From Fibrobacter sp. (GTDB lineage Bacteria > Fibrobacterota > Fibrobacteria > Fibrobacterales > Fibrobacteraceae), in NCBI GenBank assembly GCA_017550445.1, contig JAFZOV010000152.1:1-16560 (forward strand): a stretch of DNA of 16,560 nucleotides. Reading direction: 5' to 3'. Position numbers and translations under genes: made by a program. Below, in pieces: positions 12,537 through 16,560 of this stretch (positions are counted from its first letter, which is position 1; each line of letters opens with the position of its first letter). Under the pieces are notes generated by a model that was not told the origin of the DNA, did no database searches, and saw only the letters and a list, made by a program, of their open reading frames with translations.

Positions 12537-14237
12537 ATGGATATCAAAAAAATTCTTTTGGCTGGCTCGGCTGTAACCGCAATGGTCTTGGCCACCTCCT
12601 GTTCCAGCAGCTCGTCGTCGGAACCCGAGCCTGATAATCCGGATACGCCGACATCTTCGTCGGAAGAAGGTGCTGACCCCAATTCTTCGGGTGATGCTAC
12701 GGGTTCGTCCAGTAGTCAAGCCAATAACGGGAATAAAAATACATCGTCATCTTCGGTGGTCGATGAAACGGTGACCCAGATGGCCATCACTGAAATTATG
12801 TACAACGCTCCCGATGGTTCTGAACTGGAATGGGTTGAAGTGGCAATTGCCAGCGGCCCGGATATTCCCAGTATGCTGGCGTCGGGCGTGCGCTTGGATG
12901 GCGCCGTTACCTATCAGTTCCCGAATGATCCTTTGAAGAAGGGTGAATATGTCGTTGTGACCAACAACAGGGATCTCTTCATGCAGGAGTATCCGGATTA
13001 TGCAGGAAAGCTCTATGGCCCTTGGGACAAAGACCCCTCTACGGGTGCTGTGGCAAAGCTTTCTAACGAAGGCGATGTGATTGATGTGAAGATTATGGGT
13101 GAAGGTGACGTGAGCTGCTCTTACAGTATGGAACCGCCTTGGCCGTCGCTGGCTAACGGTAAGGGCCGTACCTTGGTGTACAAGGGTGGAAATGCCGCTC
13201 AGGCTACCTCTTGGGGCGCAAGCAAAACGCTTAAGGGTAACCCGGGTGCCGGTAACGACGAATGGCTTACGACATCGAACATCCGTCTGAATGAGATTAT
13301 GCCGAATCAGACGGGTAAGGCTTCTTGGGTGGAACTCTACAATGCGGGTTCTGCAGAAGTGGATGTGACTGGCTGGATTTTTGAATCTAAGGTCCGTAAG
13401 GAAAAACTCACGATTAAAGCCGGTACTGTTCCCGCAGGTGGTTATCTTGTTCTGAACGGCGATGCAGACTTTGTCAATAGCGAAGGTGAGGCTACGGAGC
13501 TGATTGTAAGTCCTATTGGCGGCTCTTATTACCTGTATGGCGCTACCGAAGGTGACGAATCTAGTTTGCTTTTGCCTTCTAGTGAACTTTCGAGTGGCGT
13601 GGTTGACTTGAGCGATGGCTCTACTGCCCAGGGCGCCTTGAAGGAAGCCACTCCGGGTGCTGCCAATGCGGCTCTTTACATTGGCCCGGTGGTAATCAAC
13701 GAAATTCATTATCACCCCAATGAAGAAGACCTGAACGACGTGGAATTCCTGGAACTCAAGAATACTTCGTCTGAAGCGATTACCATGTACCAGTCGCTTA
13801 GCAATGGCAGCAGGGGCTGGAAGGTTGAAGGCGTTAATTTCGAATTCTCTGCAACGGATGTTATTCCGGCGGGTGGTTTTGCGGTACTCTTCCCTGAATC
13901 GCTCTCGACAGCCGTTGGTGAGACTAAGCTGCGTAATCGTTACGAACTTGCGGCTGATGTCTTGGTGAAGTTCTACAAGGGTAAGCTTTCGAACCGCGGT
14001 GAAACCGTTGCGGTCAAGAAGCCCTATTCCTTGATCAAAGACTCGTCGAATCCCTTAAATGACCAGTGGTTCTATGATTGGTCCGACGCTTCGCTCTATA
14101 GCGATAGCTGGCGCGGTGATGGAGTCGATTACAAGCGCGCGGATGGTTACGGCTACAGCTTGCAGCGTAAGGATGTTTCGACCATGGGTTACGAAGCTTC
14201 TGCCTGGACTGTTGGCGAGCCTACTCCGGGTAAGTAA
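12537..14237 (+). CDS. Lipoprotein with three lamin-tail-like domains
   Basis: This is a 566-residue lipoprotein: signal peptide with lipobox ATSC (Cys22), then a Ser/Pro/Asp-rich linker (23-75) of the kind common in Fibrobacter lipoproteins. Three lamin-tail-like (LTD) immunoglobulin-fold modules follow: about 82-235 (MAITEIMYNAPDGSELEWVE), 248-375 (IRLNEIMPNQ, WVELYNAGSAEVDVTGW) and 384-565 (VVINEIHYHPNEEDLNDVEF). No catalytic motif is seen; LTD modules are regarded as binding domains and often accompany CotH-kinase and VTC genes. The protein probably sits in the outer membrane and may hold or anchor the exported polymer or a partner. The gene has GAGG (12525-12528) before the ATG, lies 30 bases after the VTC gene, and ends with tandem TAA TAA before a strong terminator. 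Confidence 0.85.
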   Translation: MDIKKILLAGSAVTAMVLATSCSSSSSSEPEPDNPDTPTSSSEEGADPNSSGDATGSSSSQANNGNKNTSSSSVVDETVTQMAITEIMYNAPDGSELEWVEVAIASGPDIPSMLASGVRLDGAVTYQFPNDPLKKGEYVVVTNNRDLFMQEYPDYAGKLYGPWDKDPSTGAVAKLSNEGDVIDVKIMGEGDVSCSYSMEPPWPSLANGKGRTLVYKGGNAAQATSWGASKTLKGNPGAGNDEWLTTSNIRLNEIMPNQTGKASWVELYNAGSAEVDVTGWIFESKVRKEKLTIKAGTVPAGGYLVLNGDADFVNSEGEATELIVSPIGGSYYLYGATEGDESSLLLPSSELSSGVVDLSDGSTAQGALKEATPGAANAALYIGPVVINEIHYHPNEEDLNDVEFLELKNTSSEAITMYQSLSNGSRGWKVEGVNFEFSATDVIPAGGFAVLFPESLSTAVGETKLRNRYELAADVLVKFYKGKLSNRGETVAVKKPYSLIKDSSNPLNDQWFYDWSDASLYSDSWRGDGVDYKRADGYGYSLQRKDVSTMGYEASAWTVGEPTPGK

Positions 14238-14270
14238 TAATCCTGTAATAAAATTCTTGAAAAAAGTAAG

Positions 14271-14296
14271 AAAACCGCCCCTAAAAGGCGGTTTTT
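14271..14296 (+). terminator. Rho-independent terminator closing the DUF4956-VTC operon
   Basis: A perfect 9-bp stem, AAAACCGCC (14271-14279) and GGCGGTTTT (14287-14295), encloses a seven-base loop and runs into T residues. It lies 33 bases after the lipoprotein stop codon and 31 before the next gene start, so it clearly separates the two transcription units. Confidence 0.92.
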
Positions 14297-14327
14297 CTGT
14301 ATGGAAAAATTTATTTTTATAGGTGCT

Positions 14328-16136
14328 ATGAAGAAGAGTTTGTTTTTGGGTATTGTTGCAAGTGTTTCTGCTTTTGCGGCGCCGATTTCGCTATCGGATG
14401 CGATTGCAATGGCAAAAGCGAACAATTCGCAAATTAAGGCCGAAAGGGCCAAAGTGGATATGGCCGAAAGTGGGCGAACCGAGGCTCGATCCCGCTTTAT
14501 GCCGCAACTGTCGTTGACGGCGAGCGTCACAAAGATTAACGACCCCATCTATATTGACTTGGGTGAAATTCAGCAGGCCATGAGTGGCCTTGCGGGCGGT
14601 CTTGCAACGGTTGGCCCTGCCGCGGTGTATTCCAAGGCCTACATAGACGCTTATAACAAGGCGCAGGCCGGTTATAAGCAGGCTTATAATGGAGCTTTGG
14701 CGGCTGGTATGACCGAAGAGCAGGCGAACGCCTTTGCCGAAAGCAAAGTGGGCGGTACTGCGCAAGAGATTGCCCAAAAAACGGCTGACAAGTATGCGCT
14801 GGAATCGCAACAGAAGCTTGAAACGGCCCAGTCGCAGATTGATGATGCTGATTTTAGAATGAAGGTGCAGGACGATGTGTTCTTTAATGCACGTCTTACT
14901 GCCATTTGGCCGATTTTTACAGGTCTCAAGATTTATTCTGCCTATGATGCCGCCAAAGAAAATGTGAATGCCAAGAAGGCTGCGTTCGACATGGCGCAGA
15001 ATACCATTTTGATGGATGTGGCGACTAAGTACTTTACGCTTCGCTTGGCCGAAGAATTGACGGTGCTTCGAGAAAGCACCAAGAAAAATTTAGAAGAACA
15101 TTTGGCCCGCTCCAAGAAACTGGAAGAAGGCGGCCAGATTAGTAAGGCAGAACGCCTGCGTGCCGAAGTTGCCTTGGCCGAAGCCGAAAACGCCTTGGAA
15201 GATTCTTATCGCGATCAGACGCTTGCTCGTTTAGCGCTTGCAAGCCTGTTGCATACCGATACGAATATTACAGCCATTACGCCGGTACTCGCTCCGGAAC
15301 AGACCTTTGGCATGGATGAATTTAAGCAGCTTGCGATGGATAGACACCCAGGACTGCGCCAGTTGCGTACCGAGCGCAAGCGTAGCCAAGATGCGGTAAG
15401 CGCCGCCCGCGCGGATTATTTCCCGACGGTTGCGCTCTTTGCCTACAAGGAGCTTTATACTCGCGACTTGACGCTCCTGGAGCCCGATTGGGCGGTGGGA
15501 GCCAAGATGCAGTGGGACTTGTTCAAGGGTGGCGAAACTCGTTCCAAGGTGAGTAATGCCAAGGCTCTCGACCGTTCGCTTTCGAGTATGGAAGAGCAGA
15601 CGATGGATAACATCGGCTTGCTTGTTGAAAAACGTTGGCGTGAAATGGAACATGCCAAGAGCCGCCTGGAAAGTTTGAAGAAAACTCGCGAACTTGCCGA
15701 AGAAGCGCACCGCAGTCAGACGCTTGCTTATGAAGCGGGCCTTGCAACGGGCTTGGATGTGGTGGATGCCGAACTCGCCCTTTCTCGCTTGCAGGTGGCT
15801 GACCTGAAGGCTCATTACGATGCCGTGGTCGCATGGCTTGGACTTTTGGAAGCCAGCGGTGAAGTGGTGAATGCGGGCGAGATGCTGAAAGCAGTGGGCA
15901 GTGAGCAGTCCGCAGTGAGTAGTGAAATGAATAATGAAGAAAAGGTTGCTGCTTCTGTTGAAGCGGCTGCGCCGACAGAAGCGCCCGCAGCAAATGACGC
16001 TTCGAACGTCATTGCGAGCGAAGCGACGCAATCCACAGCAGCAGATTCTGCACAAATCGCCCCCGCGTCCAATGATGTCATCCCCGCGAAGGCGGGAATC
16101 TCCCCTGAACCGGCTGCTGCTACACCTGCAAATTGA
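14328..16136 (+). CDS. TolC-family outer-membrane efflux protein with repeat-derived tail
   Basis: This is a 602-residue protein with a Sec signal peptide (MKKSLFLGIVASVSAFA, cleavage before AP) and two OEP repeats. The first repeat starts at ISLSDAIAMAKANNSQIKAE (20-39); the second lies at about 325-510 and includes KMQWDLFKGGETRSKVSNA (393-411) and the helix ending in LATGLDVVDAELALSRLQVA (472-491). A helical insertion of about 100 residues (75-175, Ala/Gln/Lys-rich) separates the strands of the first repeat. The last 80 residues are disordered, Ala/Glu/Pro-rich, and partly made of nucleotide repeat elements. Together with the adaptor gene 21 bases downstream it forms an efflux or type I secretion set. 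ATG 14328 is chosen because it begins the signal peptide; an in-frame ATG at 14301 almost touches the terminator and has no ribosome-binding site. Confidence 0.9.
   Translation: MKKSLFLGIVASVSAFAAPISLSDAIAMAKANNSQIKAERAKVDMAESGRTEARSRFMPQLSLTASVTKINDPIYIDLGEIQQAMSGLAGGLATVGPAAVYSKAYIDAYNKAQAGYKQAYNGALAAGMTEEQANAFAESKVGGTAQEIAQKTADKYALESQQKLETAQSQIDDADFRMKVQDDVFFNARLTAIWPIFTGLKIYSAYDAAKENVNAKKAAFDMAQNTILMDVATKYFTLRLAEELTVLRESTKKNLEEHLARSKKLEEGGQISKAERLRAEVALAEAENALEDSYRDQTLARLALASLLHTDTNITAITPVLAPEQTFGMDEFKQLAMDRHPGLRQLRTERKRSQDAVSAARADYFPTVALFAYKELYTRDLTLLEPDWAVGAKMQWDLFKGGETRSKVSNAKALDRSLSSMEEQTMDNIGLLVEKRWREMEHAKSRLESLKKTRELAEEAHRSQTLAYEAGLATGLDVVDAELALSRLQVADLKAHYDAVVAWLGLLEASGEVVNAGEMLKAVGSEQSAVSSEMNNEEKVAASVEAAAPTEAPAANDASNVIASEATQSTAADSAQIAPASNDVIPAKAGISPEPAAATPAN
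15891..15925 (+). repeat. Heptanucleotide tandem repeat inside the TolC tail
   Basis: There are five consecutive 7-base units close to GCAGTGA (the variants end GG, GA, CC, GA and the last begins GTAGT). Because seven is not a multiple of three, gain or loss of one unit shifts the frame. It encodes AVGSEQSAVSSE at the point where the conserved OEP fold ends. Confidence 0.75.
16007..16035. repeat. Palindromic repeat (second type), in frame in the TolC tail
   Basis: The outer stem ATTGCG (16011-16016) and CGCAAT (16027-16032) surrounds AGCGAAGCGA. Translated, it reads NVIASEATQS. From general knowledge this wording is a very common palindromic repeat in many bacterial genomes and gives this peptide when read in this frame. 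Confidence 0.7.
16076..16102. repeat. Palindromic repeat, copy 2 (within coding sequence)
   Basis: CCCGC (16083-16087) pairs with GCGGG (16092-16096) around GAAG. The unit matches 24 of 27 bases of the intergenic copy at 670-696 in the same orientation. Translated, it gives DVIPAKAGIS in the TolC C-terminal tail. Confidence 0.75.
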
Positions 16137-16157
16137 TTTTAGAAACGGAGAAAAAGA

Positions 16158-16560
16158 ATGAACGTCTTGAAAGTGATTGGAAAAACTTTGGTCGTCTTGG
16201 CGTTGATTGCCTTGATCGGGCTTGGAATTATCACGTTGCAGAAGTTTGCGACGGAACCCCGTGACGCTTACTTGCAGGGGCAAATGGAAGCTCGCCGCGT
16301 GTTGGTGGCGGGTAAGGTTCCCGGCCGCGTGGAACAGTTGTTCTTCCGCGAAGGCGACATGGTTGAAAAGGATGCCATCGTGGCCATCATTAGCAGCCCC
16401 GAAATCGAGGCGAAAAAGATTCAGGCCCAGGGTGCTTTGGGCGCTGCCCGCGCTCAGGCGAACAAGGCAAAGAACGGCGCCCGCTCCGAAGACATTACGG
16501 CTCTCAAGGCGATGGCTTCGCGTGCTCAAGATGCCGCAAACCTCGCTAAGAATACTTACG
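16158..16560 (+). CDS. HlyD-family efflux adaptor, N-terminal part (cut by window end)
   Basis: The first 134 codons of a periplasmic adaptor are visible. A membrane anchor at about 11-28 (LVVLALIALIGLGIITLQ) is followed by YLQGQMEARRVLVAGKVPGR (38-57), the first half of a barrel-sandwich (lipoyl-like) domain with VEQLFFREGDMVEKDAIVAI, and the start of an Ala-rich coiled coil (from about 83). The QMEARRV and KVPGRV wording resembles YhiI/YbhG-type adaptors that work with ABC-2 exporters, so ABC transporter genes probably follow outside the window. CGGAG at 16146-16150 precedes ATG 16158, and the spacing of 21 bases from the TolC gene indicates one operon. Confidence 0.88.
   Translation, partial: MNVLKVIGKTLVVLALIALIGLGIITLQKFATEPRDAYLQGQMEARRVLVAGKVPGRVEQLFFREGDMVEKDAIVAIISSPEIEAKKIQAQGALGAARAQANKAKNGARSEDITALKAMASRAQDAANLAKNTY

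Noticed and set aside
12747..13715. Open frame on the - strand (322 codons) inside the LTD lipoprotein gene
   Set aside because: Antisense shadow with His/Arg-rich composition and no domain evidence.
14301..14327. Upstream ATG for the second TolC gene
   Set aside because: It lies four bases after the terminator T-run with no ribosome-binding site, and it would put nine residues before a perfect signal peptide.
15891..16102. CRISPR-like array in the TolC tail
   Set aside because: The repeats are of three different kinds, lack regular spacers, and are in frame with the coding sequence.
1..16560. Mobile element, prophage or integrated island
   Set aside because: No transposase, integrase, tRNA attachment site or long direct repeat was seen; only short repeat elements are present.

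Overview
The window looks like a chromosomal segment of a Fibrobacter-type bacterium (Fibrobacterota). I infer this from the Ser-rich linkers after lipoprotein signal peptides, the double-membrane envelope gene content, the roughly balanced base composition, and AT-rich intergenic stretches full of small inverted repeats. All supported genes lie on the + strand. No RNA gene, CRISPR array, transposase or integrase was seen.

Region 1 (1-3955) is surface-polysaccharide biosynthesis and export. It holds the 3' end of an rfbB-like gene, rfbC (dTDP-rhamnose branch), a low-molecular-weight tyrosine phosphatase, a Wza-type outer-membrane polysaccharide export lipoprotein with an unusual low-complexity tail, and a ManC-type bifunctional GDP-mannose enzyme. 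It closes with a cluster of hairpins including a rho-independent terminator. Region 2 (4024-5901) is an alpha/beta hydrolase followed closely by an acyltransferase-3 membrane protein. Region 3 (6058-8202) is a batA-batB pair of membrane-anchored VWA proteins, without the usual moxR and DUF58 genes next to it. A long AT-rich non-coding stretch with several dyads (8203-8518) follows.

Region 4 (8519-14237) is the most interesting part. Five tightly packed genes encode a DUF4956 inner-membrane protein, a HlyD-like periplasmic adaptor, a TolC-like outer-membrane protein, a VTC-domain polyphosphate polymerase and a large lipoprotein with three lamin-tail-like domains. A strong terminator at 14271-14296 closes the unit. 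VTC and DUF4956 are, from general knowledge, recurrent neighbours in bacteria. Here they are combined with a complete adaptor plus outer-membrane conduit and no ABC ATPase or RND pump. I propose a trans-envelope machine that makes an anionic polymer (polyphosphate or similar) and exports it as it is made, with the lipoprotein as a possible surface partner. This is inference from gene order and domains.

Region 5 (14328 to the end) starts a separate, ordinary-looking efflux operon: a second TolC protein and the beginning of a second HlyD-type adaptor. The C-terminal tail of this TolC is a patchwork of repeat elements read in frame: a heptanucleotide tandem repeat and two palindromic repeats. 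One palindrome is a close copy of an intergenic palindrome at 670-696.
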